A DNA stretch of 64,000 nt from Linepithema humile. Taxonomy: Eukaryota > Arthropoda > Insecta > Hymenoptera > Formicidae. Shown piece by piece: positions 47,601 to 60,946 of the stretch. The position numbers and the translations under genes are program-made. Below the pieces are notes generated by a model. That model was not told the origin of the DNA and did not search any database. It saw nothing but the letters and a program-made list of their open reading frames with translations. Location: NCBI RefSeq assembly GCF_040581485.1, contig NC_090131.1, forward strand, positions 30,874,032 to 30,938,031, given 5' to 3'. Position 1 is the first letter of the stretch, and every line of letters starts with the position of its first letter.

Positions 47601-50600
47601 TCACGCAGAACAGAAATTAGTTAATTTTATTTTTTGACGAGAAAAAAACAAAGATAGAAATTATACGATTTATCAGAATTGCGAGACAAAATGCAAATAT
47701 TTAGTTACTTCAGTTATAAGTCTAAGGAAAAGCAAATTGCGAAAAATATTCGTGGAGGTACAAAAGTATTCCTGGCGGGATTGGAAGATGCATCAAGAAT
47801 GCATCATTCCATGCAGCCAGCAGCGTTGTGCATTAGCCAGTTTCGATTAAGGGAGCTTAATAGCATTTTTCATCGAAATTATGATGGACGCGTTTATTAA
47901 AATTCGATAAAACTACATTAAATGCTCTTCAACAATGGCGACAGATAATCTAGCAAGTTTTGCCTTTATACGCGCGCTTTTCGCAGACAATGCAATCCCA
48001 ATGATATACTATTCGTAATCGCAACGTGCCTATCTGTTGATTCCACATTCGCAATCTTAATCTAATCGAGAGTGTGTGGGTAACAAAATACGGTAGCGTG
48101 ATGCGGTTTTCGAGTGCAAAACAGTTTCGCTGATTCATTGAGAATGAAATGCCCTACGCGCGTAAAGCGCGTCGTGTAATTAGCAACGCGACAACCAGAT
48201 CGCAGCATCCACGCGCGCTGTAGTATCTGCTTTTAATAGAATTTACTCTGATGATTGGGTATAGTGCAAATATTTGTGAATTATATGTGTTCCACTCTAA
48301 CGAAATGCGGAATAATCGAGAGATTGCTAAATCAGCTGCTTATTACCGATGTGACTACTCATTATGGCTGAAATTATCATTCACTACTACGATGCCACTC
48401 GGTATTGTGTCGGGCGTAATAAAATAAATTTACAGGCTTGTGCTTGCAAATGCAAAAATTAGTACATTAAAATACATTCTTTTGCTTTTGAAAAATGAAA
48501 CGGTGAGTTAATTACACGTGCATGTTTTACATGCTTTGTATACGAAATGTCCCAAAGCGTTAAAACTTATTAAGCAACAACGCTTTGTTTTTACGCGATT
48601 CTCCTCTTTTGTAGCGTATATTCTTTCTACGCAATCAATCGAAGTGACTGATGCGTGTGTCCTACGCATGTAATTCCTTAATGCGGCAGCGCGCGTTTCT
48701 GGTCGCAGCGCAATTTATCTCCCGTAGGGATTGGTCGTTGAATTTTGACGTCAGAATCGGATATTTATGACACGGTCACGCTTCGCTTTATGACATATCC
48801 CGATAGCTCGCGACGGGTAACGCGCGGTTAAGGGCACCGTCGGATAACGCGTGTTATGTTCGATCGGACATGGCCGTGATCCGATATTCATTTGCGACGT
48901 CTGGAACAGTGCATCCCAAAACACGCGAATATCGAACTTCAAAATGTAGCATCTTTAAATTACAAATGATGATTACACTGAATTATTCTACTTCGCTGAG
49001 AGATTCTGTTTCGATTATACATTATAAATTACTATTATCTTCTCTTTTAGGAATCTTTATCAAATAAATTGAGTTTGCATACGAATGTGCATCATTTGCG
49101 ATCGCCATTGAAAAAAAGCGATAAGAATATGTTTTGTTTGTCAGTTGTATTACGGATAATGTATACTCGATATAAGAAGGAACCTCAAGAAATGCTTTGC
49201 AAAATTGCGAAATTGCTCAACAATTACTCACTTGTTCAATATATCGTTAATAAGCAAGAAGCTTGATTTATCGAGTTCCCCAAGCATTCTCCATTTTTTT
49301 CTCGAGTATTGGGGGGTTTCTTGAGTTTCTTGGGAAATTTCAAATTTATTTTTTATTAGTCTGTTTTTGCAATTTCAGAATTATTAATATTAAATATCTT
49401 GATAACTGATTGTGAGATAAAAGTATATATTATTTGAAATTAAACTGAAAATTATTTTACGATTATTGCAACATTCTGTATATCAAAAGCACGAGACTAG
49501 AGAAATTCCAGAAAGAGACTGACTATACGAGATGATGAAACATTAGTTTTAATTAATTCTGAATAAAAAAACCAGATGATTTATCAGATTCGTATATAAA
49601 GCTGATGATAAACATTGCTTTCACTGAAATAATGTTTTCCACTGAATATTTGTGAAAGTGGTTGAATTTGTTTGTAATCGGGAGAAAAAAGCGTTCCAGC
49701 GAGAGACATTTTAATGTATTATAATTTAATCGATCGAGTTATTCATCCGCGGTGTGGATATGCGCTGTCAGATATGCGTTGCGTGAACGCAACGCATCGT
49801 TCAAATTATGAATTGGCTGATTTTATTTCGATGATTACCGACAACGTGCCAGAAAATATAAACTGTCCCGCGTTGGAGTGAGTGCATTACAGTATGGAGT
49901 GAATAAATCAATATTACTTAGTTTTCCAATGATATTATATCGACATAGAGGGCATAAATAAACGGCTTTTCCGAAATGTTCTTGCGAATTACCGAGATCG
50001 ATGCGCTAGTGGATTGCCGATGTTTATTACCAGGGAATCATTGGATTAATACCCGCGAGCAAATAGTTACACGATGGGTCTATAATGTTTATCGAATATT
50101 TAGCATCGAATGTTATTTAACAAATAAATTATCCATAATTTCAGTGCTCAAATTGTCGCTCATTTATGCCTCCATCAGTCTTGAGGGCTGTTATATGTAT
50201 TTCGTTACAAGGTATTCAATCGATGTTATTTTACATTCATTGTGCATACTATTTACTCATCTATTTCGATGACATCTATTCCGAATTAAAGTCCCCATAT
50301 TGTTAGTTTAGCCGGCACCGACGCGATGGTTCTTTCTACTTGTATTGCTAGCATCTCGCATTTCAACGTAACGTTTTTCATTTTGAGATGACCCCGCCCT
50401 TTGCGCTCGGTACGCTTTTTTTCCGGTCGCACCGCTTGTTTCGCGTTTGCAACAAGCAATGTCCCTCTCTCCTGCAACCTCCCTCCCCGATTACGTGAGG
50501 TGTGTGGGAGTTAAAGTAACGAGACCGTCACGTTTGTACGCGCTTTGTACATTTTTGCGGAAATTACAGGATGTTATTTGAACACCGCGATGCACCGGTT

Positions 50601-53600
50601 TGCGCTGCAGTTTGACGAGAACACTGACAGACAGAACGGACGATGAATTACGCGAGCTAACCGTAATAAAATACTAATCTTATAGTGTAGAAATACATTT
50701 TCTATTTATCAGTAGAGTTTGAAAACTTTTCTAATTGTTAATTGATTCCAAAATTCAATCGTGAATGATTAAATTAATCACTAAGTTATTAATAACTATT
50801 GTAAAATACGCTTCTCGCATAACTTTTGTACAACCAAATAATGATGGCACAAAGTTTAGTTTAAACATAATGATGAAACTACGCATTTGAAAACATTTTC
50901 AAATTTCGCGGAGAAGTTAGGCTAGGCACTTTGTATAACTATGCACCGGTGCTATAGAATATTATAACTACGCACGCTGTTACACGCTGGAAGAGCAAAC
51001 ATGGATCAACAATCTCGCCATGTTTGTTGTTGGACAACGTCCGCTGTACTTCGAACTTTGATATCACGGATACTCCCGGGATTGTGTGCCGGTCGAACGA
51101 ATCTCCGTAACCGGCGAGTTACGTGGCAGACGGGAAACCTATTTTGTTTCGCCACGGCGGTTCCGCGATTGAGATTCACGCACGGCTACGGAAGCACGGC
51201 CTGGGCTCCGGTATTTGTGAGGGACGGGAGCGGAGAATCCAATAAAATGGTACGTTTAGTTGCCCGTTACCCCGATAAACCTAGCTGAGGCGACCTACGG
51301 CATCAATTTTTCAAGGTTGTCGAGACGGGAAAATTTCTCCACCTTACTCCGGGCTGCTTCTCTTATCCCGATGAAAGCGATATGTAATCTCGTAGATACA
51401 TGCCAAGTGTAACAAAAGTTACCGCTACATTTCCATTATATTATATTAATGTAATGGATACTTGAATACTCGTCAATATTATTCTATCGATTTTACGACA
51501 TTGTTTATCATATGTATTTGTGTGCAACGAGCCGTGTTGGCTCTTTTTTTTTTTAAATCCAGTATACAGTCGGCGATCAACCGACATCTTTTTCATCTAT
51601 TGTGCACGAAGCTGTAAACTATAAAAGCCAATGCGGATTGTTTGTTGTTGATTTTTTAACGTAATCCAGAAAAGGACTTTTGCACCGTTATTGAAGACGC
51701 TATTTTAGCGAGATCGAAATTGGAAGCTTACAGCTCGGCAGTCTTTGGAAACATCGTTTCGCTCGATAACGTCTTGTATATGCGAATGGATATGTACGAA
51801 TTCGGATACTCGCGTACGCGCAACAACGTACATATACGTGTTCACATATATAGAAGTGATCAAAGGAAGTGGAGGGAAAGCGAAACACGGAGAGAAAGAA
51901 AGGGGCAGTAAACGCTCGCTCATTTCTTCTTTTTTTTCTCCAGTACACGTGGCGTATCCGTAAAATTGATAAAGTTTCGCGAGAACTTTTATAATACCCG
52001 ACGGTGGAAGAGAAGAATGTTCAAGTATATACGAGCTGGCAATTTATGTTACTCCAACACACACGACGCTTCTATCCCGAAATCCCGATGTGGGGCCGTG
52101 GGCGGGAACGGGACCGTCTCGAGTTGTGTACATACCTATACGGGTTGCATGCGGGCTGTTTATCACACTTTCGAGGGGTATAACTGTCGTTAAAATCGTC
52201 CTGGCGATCTACATGACAAAAGATTCACCGCCGTCTCGCAATTCGGCGCGGGTGTGCGTATCCGAGAGTGTGTTCGGCCGCCGAGCTCCCTCGTCTCGTT
52301 TCCTTCCTTCCTGCGAGGGGGCCTGCCGGCCCCCACCCAACTTTGCAATTGTAATCAACGATAACGATTCCGGCACCTCGTTTTACTATTCGCGCGGAAT
52401 AACTTCCGAAATGCAAAACGGTCTATTCCAAGGTGGTATTTAAAGGGTCGCAGTATGAATCTGTCCTTTTCTCTTTTTCCCTTTTGACCATCGCGTTTTG
52501 TGTTTCGCAGACGTAAAACTTTTCTTTAAGGTCTTTTAAAGTTTATACGTTGCAAAATTATCCGCGCTCCGTATTACGTCCTAGTATATCTAGTATCACG
52601 TGTCATCGATGCGGGCTTAGATTCGCTCGAAAAATCAAGCAGTTAATAGATGATCGAAGTTTGCGGATTCGACTGGCCGCGCGCAACACCAAGCGAGACA
52701 TTGCGCTTGTTGGCTGTGTCTTGACGCAACAATACGACGCGCCCGCATCAACTTTGCCGAGTTTGCGTCGGAAATATTGCGTGGAAACTCCTCTAAAGTT
52801 CGAAAGTGGAATACGTCAGGTTACGTTAAAGCGTTACCGCTAATACGCCCGTAAGTTTCGAACGTTTGATGCCGGCGGCGGGGGACAAGTGCTCGCGTAT
52901 GGACACGTACGTAACAAAACGCGAGACAAACACGGGATGCGCGTATATACTTGAATGCCGAAGCGCGACGACCGACGACAACGACCGACGACAACGACCG
53001 ACGTTGTTTTCCAAAAGCGATGCCCTACTTCTCGTCGCCGGCGATGGATTCGTAAATCCGTCACCGTCTCGTTCGACGAGTCGCGAGTTCTCTCGCTCAA
53101 CCGCGTCGCGAAGAATATGTCGCTTGCCGTCGTCGCTGCTGCTGTCGACAGATATTTGGCCCATTCGACCGAATTCCGAAACTTCCGGTCGATGTCCCCT
53201 AGTGTGCGTCGTCTCCGTAACTAAACGACTGCGAATCGACGTAGCGATAAGTCTCCGCGTTGAGAAACGTCGATGCTTTGACGCGACATCGTCCACGGCG
53301 CCACGCCGCGTCGGCGAGAAAATAAGGCGCGATCGATATTCGGAGAGGCGGCGAAATAGATTCTCTCGCGCGGTCGACAATCTCGAAAGGAAGAAAGAGA
53401 GAGAGAGAGAGAGAGAGGTAGACTCGCTTTTTAGACTAAGAGGGAGTCTAATTTACCATCGTGGCAGAGGACGGAACTAATTGCAAGAAGGGCGGATTGC
53501 GCCGAGTAGACGTCATAAATCTCGCGCCCTTCGTAAACGCGCGCGCGTGCGCGTTCGCAACAAAGTGTTTGTCATTACGGCATAATTCGCGATTATCCGT

Positions 53601-56600
53601 CTGCTATTGTCACGGATGTCGACCGTAACGTCGAGTTACAGTGAAACAAAGAGCGCAAGATTAGTGTTTGTTGTCGCGACTTCTTCTTATGCGACTTCTT
53701 CTTATGATGTTGCAATTATCAGGGATAATTTCGGGCATGTGCGGGAAAGTACATAGCGAGAGAAGGAGCGAGAGAGAGAGAGAGAGACGCTACACAGAGA
53801 GGATGTGTATCGCGCGACTCGGTTGACACGCACATATCAGTCCGAGATGACATCCGGCCCCCGAAGGAAATGTCCCAGTCAGCGCGTAGAATGTTATTCC
53901 TGCGGGATCGGCAGGTCCTTTCTAAGATGCGTCATATCGATTCGTCGCCGTGAACATCGTTGTGCTTGTGACAGTTTGGGGAGTGAGACCCGCGTCTGGT
54001 TTGCCGGATGAAGGAAAGAGAGAGAGGAGATAGGCGAAGGATGGCGCGACTGCGAATCTCTTCTCGGTGTCCGTTCCAGTTCGATTGCCGAATGCCTACT
54101 TCGATTTGCGAGAACCGATCCCCGTCTCTTTCTCGAGGATCCTCCGAAGTCTATTTATGTGGGCCCCGAAGAACGTACCCGCATCTCTCCCTTAGCGCGA
54201 TAATTCAGCCACGAAGTTTGAGAAGTGCAAGGGGGTTACGTCGCGCTCGTAAAAATTAAACTCAAACTTGCCGTTAACGTTCATAATACGGTGCCGCGGT
54301 GGAGACTTTGCCGGAACTTCGCCGCCGTATCTCTTTCCGCCGTTGCAAAATAGGTCAGGATCCATTTTGCTGCGTTTCAATTATGCGATAGCGCGCGAAC
54401 TTTCGACTCTCTACCCGATGGTAGCCGGAGGACGATAAAATACCCGGCATAATCGAGCGATATTCATCCTTTAACTGACGGTACTGCAAAGTTGCCCTCC
54501 TCCCTCTTTCCGCTTGATATTTGAGACCGATTGCCGACCTCCGTTTCTGTGCATTTGCACCCTCCCCCTCTGTCTCTCTCCTTACAAACTTTCGTCGGCG
54601 TACGCGCTCGCGATGCGCACTCTCTGACTTTCTCCGCGTTACGATATCCGCGAACAAGTCTCGCGAGCAAGATATGAACACACTTCGCGATCCATTTGTT
54701 CCGCTACCGGCCGCCCGTAGCGCGTGTGCGCTACAATCCGAGCTCACCTGCATCGAGTGATAAACGGCGGAACAAGGAGAGACGCATTGCTATCGCGATA
54801 GAATGCTGAGCGGAAATTGAAATTTTGACGGGACATAGGTGCCGTAGGAGAAAAGCTCGGAATACGGGGCGCTCCGTGCCCCGTTGGCGAATATATAAGA
54901 TCGTACGTCACGCGCTTGATCTCGCGCCGCGAACACGTTCCGCATCGATAAGTTATTCTCGATGATGCCCGTCGTCCATCTGGACCGGAACACTTCTGAT
55001 CGATTTACGATAGGACAATGTACGTCTAAATCTAAATGCGCTCATGCGAATGCGGGAGGATTCCATTTGGAAGATTTACCTACTTTGAATTACACTGCGA
55101 GGAAATGTAGTCTTTTCTTACTTCATTTTCTATTCAGTTGCGTAAAGTATGTCGGTGGGAAACTTATTATTAAAGACGATGTATCGTGCACTTACTTTCT
55201 ATGAAAGAGTATGTCGCTTTAAAGCCTCTCGAATGGCGGGATGACGTTAGTCCCTGAAATTCCAAGGAAAGTCGCGGACCGTTGCTCATGACAGGCCGCG
55301 GTGGTGTTTCTCCACAGAACGAGTCTATTTTGTCCTTCTTTCCGTCTATATGAACGTATGCCACCAGTGAATCCACTCCGCCACAGCTGTAACAAATAAG
55401 AAAAAAAATATATTTATGTCATTCCCAGGGTTATATCGCGCGTATATTTTTACATAAAAATTTTTGAAACAAATTTTAATTAATACATATTTGCGGCTGC
55501 GCAGCAGCTAAATTTGATACTTTCAAGCGTGATAATTATTGTGGGAAGCCACCATTTCCATTAATTTCAATAATTACAATAATTGCAGGTAAATTATCTC
55601 TTGCCTCTCGCGCGGATTTATTTTATCATATAATATTATGTAATGGTATAAAAGAATAAAAGAGAAATGTAAATGTTAGAGAAATATATATTGCGGATAT
55701 TTAATAAAAAAACATATATTTGTGATTTTATGAATGTTGGATGTAAAACAGCGATTCTTATTGCGACAATCGCTTTGGGCGATGTTAAACATTTAGTATA
55801 ATTGTTAAACATCAACTATCGCGCACTGTTGTTTTAGCATTGCTTCGAACGCAGCCCCCATCACCGTTACAAAACATATTCGATAGGAAAAACTTTTCAT
55901 TTTCTCGACAAAAGACGCTCCTCCACCAGGGAAACTCGTATTTCCATTCGTTTCTGATTTCACGTCCCGTTAGAACAGAGGAATCAAGATGTATTTGTCC
56001 CGGTACGCCAGCGGGACATGTACTTGCAACACGTTGCGCGCGTTGTGCAATTTTATATTCCATGCTTACGGCGCCGCTGGCAAACTTTGGACGATAACTC
56101 GACACCGGGTTGACACTCTCGAGTCTGGACTTTCGAAAACTCTTAACACACAAGAACTCACTGTTGTCCATCGCGGGGAAATTATCCGCATGCAATCGCG
56201 TGCAATCGCTTTGTCTGGTTAGAAATACCGGAGTGACTGCGATCAACTGTGAACAATTTACGAAGCGTCTAATCACTCTCATCGATAATGCGATGTTTCA
56301 ATGCTTGAAATCGTAATAGATGGTCGAGATAATATCCAGCCATCGTTGTTTTGAATATTGATATTTTGAATATTAATAGACTTCCTAGACATGTTGAACA
56401 ATAATATAAAAGTTAGTACCAATATAGAGAGACGAGAGAGCGCAGTTTGATCAAATATTTGTATGTATGTGAAATCACTGGACCAATATTAGATAATTTA
56501 GTTATTGAAGTCTGCATAGCATTTATCAGCAAATATATTGCAAATGTTGCTCTTTGAGAAGCATAAAAAAGAAGCCACACGTGCACAAAACTACATATTC

Positions 56601-59310
56601 GATAAAATATATACAAGTAAGTAGCGCTTGTATTTAAGTTTACTTTGAAATATAATGCTAAATGCAGAGTTGTATCGGTATTAAATTTTTCAATGTTCAC
56701 TAATATAATTTAAGAGAAAAAAAAAACGATGTGAATTTGATGTGATTGCAAAACTGATGACAGACTAACTAATGTAACATAATGTAATGTTGCACGATAC
56801 ATGTTCAACCAGAGATGCGATTAAAACATCAGAGAAAGCAATTTTCGAAACACGCACAATTTAAATCAAGTTACAAAACTACAATATTTTGCAAATTGCC
56901 AAATGTGAAAAAAATTGTTTATTTTTTTCTCTTTACGATGGAATAATAAGGCAAGCTTTAAAAGCATAATCATGTTGAATCCATTTTCGTATAAAACTAG
57001 CCTTATTCCCTCGCTGCATTTGCTGTTTGAGCATTCCTATTATGTGCGGCTTCTATTTGAGCTCAACGTGCTGTGGTTTAATGTATCATAATTATGCAAT
57101 TGTCCTGCGGGCACGATCCACAATGGACGGCTTTTAACCAGCCAATTTACAATTTGCAAGACATAGCAAGTGAGCGCCAACACATAACGCACGGTAAAGA
57201 ATATTATTTGGCTATTCAGGCAGGCCTATGTTGTATGATCATGTGCAGTGATTTCGTACATAAGCAAATTTGTGTGGTGCGATTGCATGAATGCGCGGCC
57301 ATGTGCTTGGAGGAAAATTTCGACCAATCCATTCGGATGATTGGAAGGAAACTGGACAGGAAAATCAGATGTCGGCGCGGAGCTCTCCAACGTTCTATTC
57401 GGAAGAAACCCCTCTAGCATTTGAATGCACTCGTGGGCATTACCAGCAGATACGCTATAGTATTATGAAGCGTCTATTATGAACAAATGCGATAATGTGG
57501 AGCGAGAGGAAAATTATTGTAGTATCTTTGAATAAGTTATTGTTTTACAACTGTGTTAAAATCAACATTTTCCACAGAAAAGAACTAAAAGGCAATTTAA
57601 AATTGTGTTGTTTCAAATTTTCGTTATTCTTAAAAACCAGACCACTTTTACAGAGTTTTACAGAGACTAGGATATTCTCTTAAACTTTACATGTGACAAC
57701 ATTATAATGCAGAAAATGCTTCGTGACGCATTTTTCGAATATTATTTTCTAGCGCGGTGAATATTATTTTCTCTACTATGGGTGAAAAATCTCTACATTT
57801 ACCTATATAACTTTATAAATGTAATTTCAGTTATGCTAATAACTGCGAGAGAATGAACTTATCCAGAACTTTGTCACTTCATATACTAGCAGTACAGAGA
57901 AAGGCGAGATGGTATCACCGCCATTATTCACCTGCGCATTATATCGATCGTAGAGAGTTGCCGGAGTTTATTTGACCGTAACTATCATCTTAAAGACAGA
58001 GAAGCTCTCTTGATTCTCGCGAAATGCACGACAGACAATTATGGAACAGGGAAAGTGCCACTTAAACGTCAGTTCAATAGTACGCGCGACCGCTAATTAA
58101 ATGGTGTTTAAGACCAGCCGCCTGGAAAATGAATGAGAGGATAAGTGATCGCAGCGAGCACAATTGTCGGAGAAGCATTGTATCACAAGCGGCGTTTCCC
58201 AGCGGTATTTCCTATGCCGATCTATTTCTTCGGTCATGACGACAGATTCCCTCTTCAATCTCTATGTTGAGGGTGACGCCCTCGGTCGAGCTCCACTGCG
58301 GAACTTTCGAGTGCAGGTTCGCCCTCGCGAAAGGTCGATCAGATTTTTGCAAGTAAGGATTCGGACTCTTCTCCTCGGGATTTAAATAAAATTACTATCA
58401 TTGGTAAGTGAGCGTGCAGCTTCGCGTATACGAATGGACAAATTTAGGTGAATGGATATTGACCTGGGAGGTAGAGAAATATACGATGTGCGCAGCGATG
58501 TGTCGCAACAATTCGGAAATTTCCAACCAAGGTAACAATTTTATCGTGCATTCGCTAAATTGGAGTTGGTTGCGGTTTTCCCGCACTTTCGGCATCGTAC
58601 GATTTTTACAAGCGAAAAGCACTAGGCTGGAACATGTTAACTTACAACACAGAGCAATACTAACCTCTTACGTCCTTTTTCGAGAGGGGGAAAGACGACT
58701 CATGAAAATTTGAGATTGTACTTATCGTACTCCGGCTCGTAGGGGTCTGAAGGCGGAGTAGGCGACGTCTGTTATACGCGTGTAGATACATAATGTACCT
58801 TGTAGCATACGCCTTTTGTGTCGTAAGAATGGACTAAGGGTACTAGACACAATGATATGTATCGCAAGAGTGCACTGTTACTAAACACAATGATGCTGCA
58901 TGCACTCGTGAAAACACGGTACCGTACGAATGCGGCACATACACGACGTTCAAATCGATTGCACGGCTATACGGCGACTCGTGCCTTTGACGAGACAAAT
59001 GAAATTTTATCATTCCAGATGTATCCGCACGATAGATATAATTTATCACGGGATACAATTAGTCTGCGCGCTAATAGCAGACGTTTAATAATTATCATTA
59101 AAAGATATATTAAATAAACTTACTCATTTGGATCGCTCGGCGAATGAAACAGATTCAGGTCCTGAAATACCACTTGCACCCGCTCTTTTCCTCTTCCTTG
59201 GAAATCGTATGTACAATGTGTCCTGGCTGGATATGGGTTCGGGTATCCCGGCGACATGACTATGCCCGTTTTCGTTGAATCGCTGTTGTAAACCATGTCG
59301 CAGAGTGACG
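36028..59310 (-). CDS. Sol1: Suppressor of lurcher protein 1-like CUB protein, 5' end missing
   Basis: Four exons are certain (59310-59124, 55386-55196, 43848-43641, 39123-38876), and a last exon (36116-36028) is tentative. They encode two CUB domains. CUB1 runs from CDMVYNSDS through VMSPGYPNPYPARTHCTYDF, CGGVDSLVAYV and FCGETPP. CUB2 runs from CAFAFNSNETRNGTFASPNY through ECYYFFNG, CEAVSASDYVEF and HCGQLKEFDV. Each has the four canonical Cys. N-glycosylation sequons occur at NET, NGT, NAS, NYT and NGS, so the protein is extracellular. C. elegans SOL-1 is a CUB transmembrane protein that modulates AMPA-type glutamate receptors; the insect role is inferred by family. Exon A starts right at CUB1, so the signal peptide is encoded upstream, probably beyond 64 kb. 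Other CUB-family members are possible, but the linker SFIENFGITTG and the DYVEFSNFMARDRKYPRHCG block fit SOL-1. Confidence 0.8.
36866..36873 (+). promoter_or_regulatory. TATAAATA element
   Basis: TATAAATA in a locally GC-richer stretch, with no gene that I can attach to it downstream on the plus strand. It could be chance. Confidence 0.15.
38646..38692. repeat. Poly-A/(TA)n tract
   Basis: A-rich run interrupted by single G, followed by about 11 TA units. Confidence 0.95.
38876..39123 (-). CDS. Sol1: Sol1-like exon: CUB2 second half
   Basis: After TTTGTAG it completes Pro, then CEAVSASDYVEFSNFMARDR, KYPRHCGQLKEFDVYSD and TFKSNDRLDATGFNASYVF, ending NGSARH plus one base at donor GTAAGG. DYVEF matches the Asp used by calcium-binding CUB domains. 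If the donor is not used, the frame stops ten codons later (GKAFVKLIN-stop). Confidence 0.92.
39124..43640. other. Sol1-like intron within CUB2 (4.5 kb)
   Basis: Left half AT-rich. The 41.9-42.7 kb part is GC-rich with a GGCCGG palindromic block (42286-42314) and a 189-codon minus-strand frame (41961-42530) overlapped by frames on both strands. No exon is supported. Confidence 0.7.
43641..43848 (-). CDS. Sol1: Sol1-like exon: CUB2 first half
   Basis: After TGTTTCAG it completes Asn, then FGITTGRQEEKYPCAFAF, NGTFASPNYPGLYPRNTEC and HFHFFDVEGVLP, with two bases left at donor GTAAGT. The SPNYPGLYP motif is the classical CUB signature. Confidence 0.92.
46255..46290. repeat. (TA)n(TG)n microsatellite
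   Basis: Short TA run followed by TG units with one TGCG interruption. Confidence 0.95.
46398..46424. repeat. Poly-T run (27 T)
   Basis: Uninterrupted T homopolymer. On the minus strand it is poly-A, but no retroelement body is recognisable next to it. Confidence 0.95.
47283..47320. repeat. CT-rich tract
   Basis: Interrupted (CT)n run in a Sol1-like intron; (GA)n on the strand of the gene. Confidence 0.9.
52840..54780. promoter_or_regulatory. CpG-rich patch with GA tracts inside the Sol1-like intron
   Basis: About 2 kb of GC- and CpG-rich sequence with long open frames simultaneously on both strands (52826-53380 minus, 52866-53480 plus). That pattern reflects low TA content rather than coding. 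Two pure (GA)n tracts (53395-53417, 53769-53787), a GA-rich stretch near 54010, a 13-bp repeat (52970-53003) and a 15-bp repeat (53676-53705) lie in it. GA tracts are typical GAGA-factor sites in insects. It lies upstream, in the gene's direction, of the CUB2 exons. Confidence 0.35.
53395..53417. repeat. (GA)n microsatellite
   Basis: About 11 uninterrupted GA units in the CpG-rich patch. Confidence 0.95.
55196..55386 (-). CDS. Sol1: Sol1-like exon: CUB1 second half
   Basis: After TTGTTACAG it completes Asp, then CGGVDSLVAYVHIDGKKDK and PRLSLEFQGLTSSRHSRGF, ending YSFIE plus one base at donor GTAAGT. It supplies the last two CUB1 cysteines. Confidence 0.9.
55387..59123. other. Sol1-like intron within CUB1 (3.7 kb)
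   Basis: AT-rich with a modestly coding-like plus-strand frame at 57094-57417 that I do not recognise. No exon or repeat family is supported. Confidence 0.7.
59124..59310 (-). CDS. Sol1: Sol1-like exon: CUB1 first half
   Basis: Follows acceptor TTGTTACAG, opens with two bases of a split codon, reads SLCDMVYNSDSTKTGIVMSP and RGKERVQVVFQDLNLFHSP, and ends at donor GTAAGT in phase 2. It carries the first two CUB1 cysteines. Confidence 0.9.
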
Positions 59311-59504
59311 CTGTAACAAAGAAACGCGTGGTGACTTAACGAGCGGCAACAGTCGACGAATAAAAAACTAATGTAACGAAAGTAATTAATTGACGCACGC
59401 CGAAAGAGGAGGAAGAAAGGCCAATTAAATTACGCGACAGTTTTTTCTTTCGCAACACTCACTTTTTGCATGGAAAGATATATTGCACGAATTAAATTAT
59501 GAAT

Positions 59505-59528
59505 ACTTGTGTGTGTGTGTGTGTGTGT
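59505..59528. repeat. (TG)n microsatellite
   Basis: About ten TG units. Confidence 0.93.
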
Positions 59529-60229
59529 TGCCTGTATTAAATTACAAAACAATATGTAAACGAGCACCGGCTCTTTACACCATTTTCGAGGACGTATTCC
59601 ACAAAAATCATGCAAAGACTACAAAAATATGATAATAATTATGACATGTGCATATTAGTTACATTAATATTCCAAATTGGGATACATGACACATTTTTTA
59701 AATCACATTTTTAAAGACGGAGAAGGAAAGACAAGTGACAAGAAATATGGAGAAAAAATCTCGACGTGTGTGAATAATAACGAGTGAATTTTGGGATAAA
59801 AGATCTATTTTACATCTATTAAAAAATAAACTAAAATGATAATATAAAACAGATATTCACACTTAGATTTGTCGCATTTCTTTTCACAGTTTCACCCCGT
59901 CTTTATGAATCTGTATCATTCGCATAGCGTTAAGATTGAACGAGTCTCACAAGGAGCAAGGTACGAAATTATTTAATGTGATAAATATCTTAACCCGCGT
60001 TGCCGCGTATAACGGTACCGCGATTGTAGCGCATACTCGTTTCGAGTCTCTACGCTTTAATCTTCCCGACAGTTATTAATCTTTCCGTAATTTAACGCCA
60101 GAATCGCTGAGGTGCGCTTCGCAAGATGAATCTCCCGAAGAAATGCCGTCATTAGGCAACCCCTGGCGTTACGAACGTAAACGTGCGTACTTGTATATTT
60201 CCTCGTGAATATATTTTCGCGATTCCCAC

Positions 60230-60233
<4 letters not shown>

Positions 60234-60274
<41 letters not shown>
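60234..60274. repeat. (CT)n microsatellite
   Basis: About 20 uninterrupted CT units, followed by an imperfect CT-rich tail to about 60290. Confidence 0.97.
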
Positions 60275-60279
<5 letters not shown>

Positions 60280-60892
60280 CCTTTCTCTCTTATAGTAAAC
60301 AGTGCGATGTCTATTCGTCCGTAAACTGTTAGTTATGTAATATAATTGTAAAATGCATGTTGCTCGTTCAACGAATTAAAATTACGCGTTACCTATGCGC
60401 CTGGTAAATTGTAACGAAATTAAAAATTACACAATTTTGACAAATTGTTGAATGCACTTGTCACAATTGTAGGTAGAATAATTATCGGGAATTATCTTTT
60501 TATATAAATTGCTCATACGGGCCACCGCGTTCGGGGAGTGTTAACTTATCGTTGACTTGGTTCAGCGACTACTAGGGGTAATTAATATTGCTATGCGATG
60601 TGTATAATCGGGACGCGGAAAAGCCGGCTTAGGGATGTAATAATACATTGCTAAATACGGGAGGACCGTAATTCATCGTTGGCTGCGCGATATACCTGCG
60701 CGAAAATGTGTTGACGCAGGCCGGGATACCATAGAAATTCGATAAAACTGTCATTTGGACAGGGTCACCGTTGCTCGGCAATCTCGGGACTCAAAGCCAC
60801 CGACACCAGGGCCGACAATAGCCTTTATCGAGTTTGGAAAAAGTAACGCAATATCTCTCGGCCAGCTAGCTTCTTTAACGATCTTCGTGCAC

Positions 60893-60946
60893 GTATATAT
60901 ATATATATACTTTGTATATATATACACACATACACACACACACATA
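60893..60946. repeat. (TA)n/(CA)n compound microsatellite
   Basis: TA units, an ACTTTG interruption, TA units and then CA units. Confidence 0.95.

Larger units (their letters stand above)
43849..55195. other. Sol1-like intron between CUB1 and CUB2 (11.3 kb)
   Basis: Alternates AT-rich DNA with CpG-rich patches (44.9-45.9 kb and 51.0-54.8 kb). It holds microsatellites, a 27-base T run and GA/CT tracts. No exon can be supported. The patches could be enhancers or an internal promoter. Confidence 0.7.

Noticed and set aside
52826..53480. Long open frames of 184 and 204 codons on opposite strands
   Set aside because: They overlap each other and further frames in the same CpG-rich DNA, where TA-containing stops are scarce. 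Neither shows a domain, and both are rich in Arg and Ser as expected from composition.
58220..58365. Minus-strand stretch with CUB-like flavour (SKVPQWSSTEGVTLNIEIEE)
   Set aside because: It lies between the two CUB1 exons, which already join in phase to give a complete CUB1. It has no good acceptor and ends in a stop.
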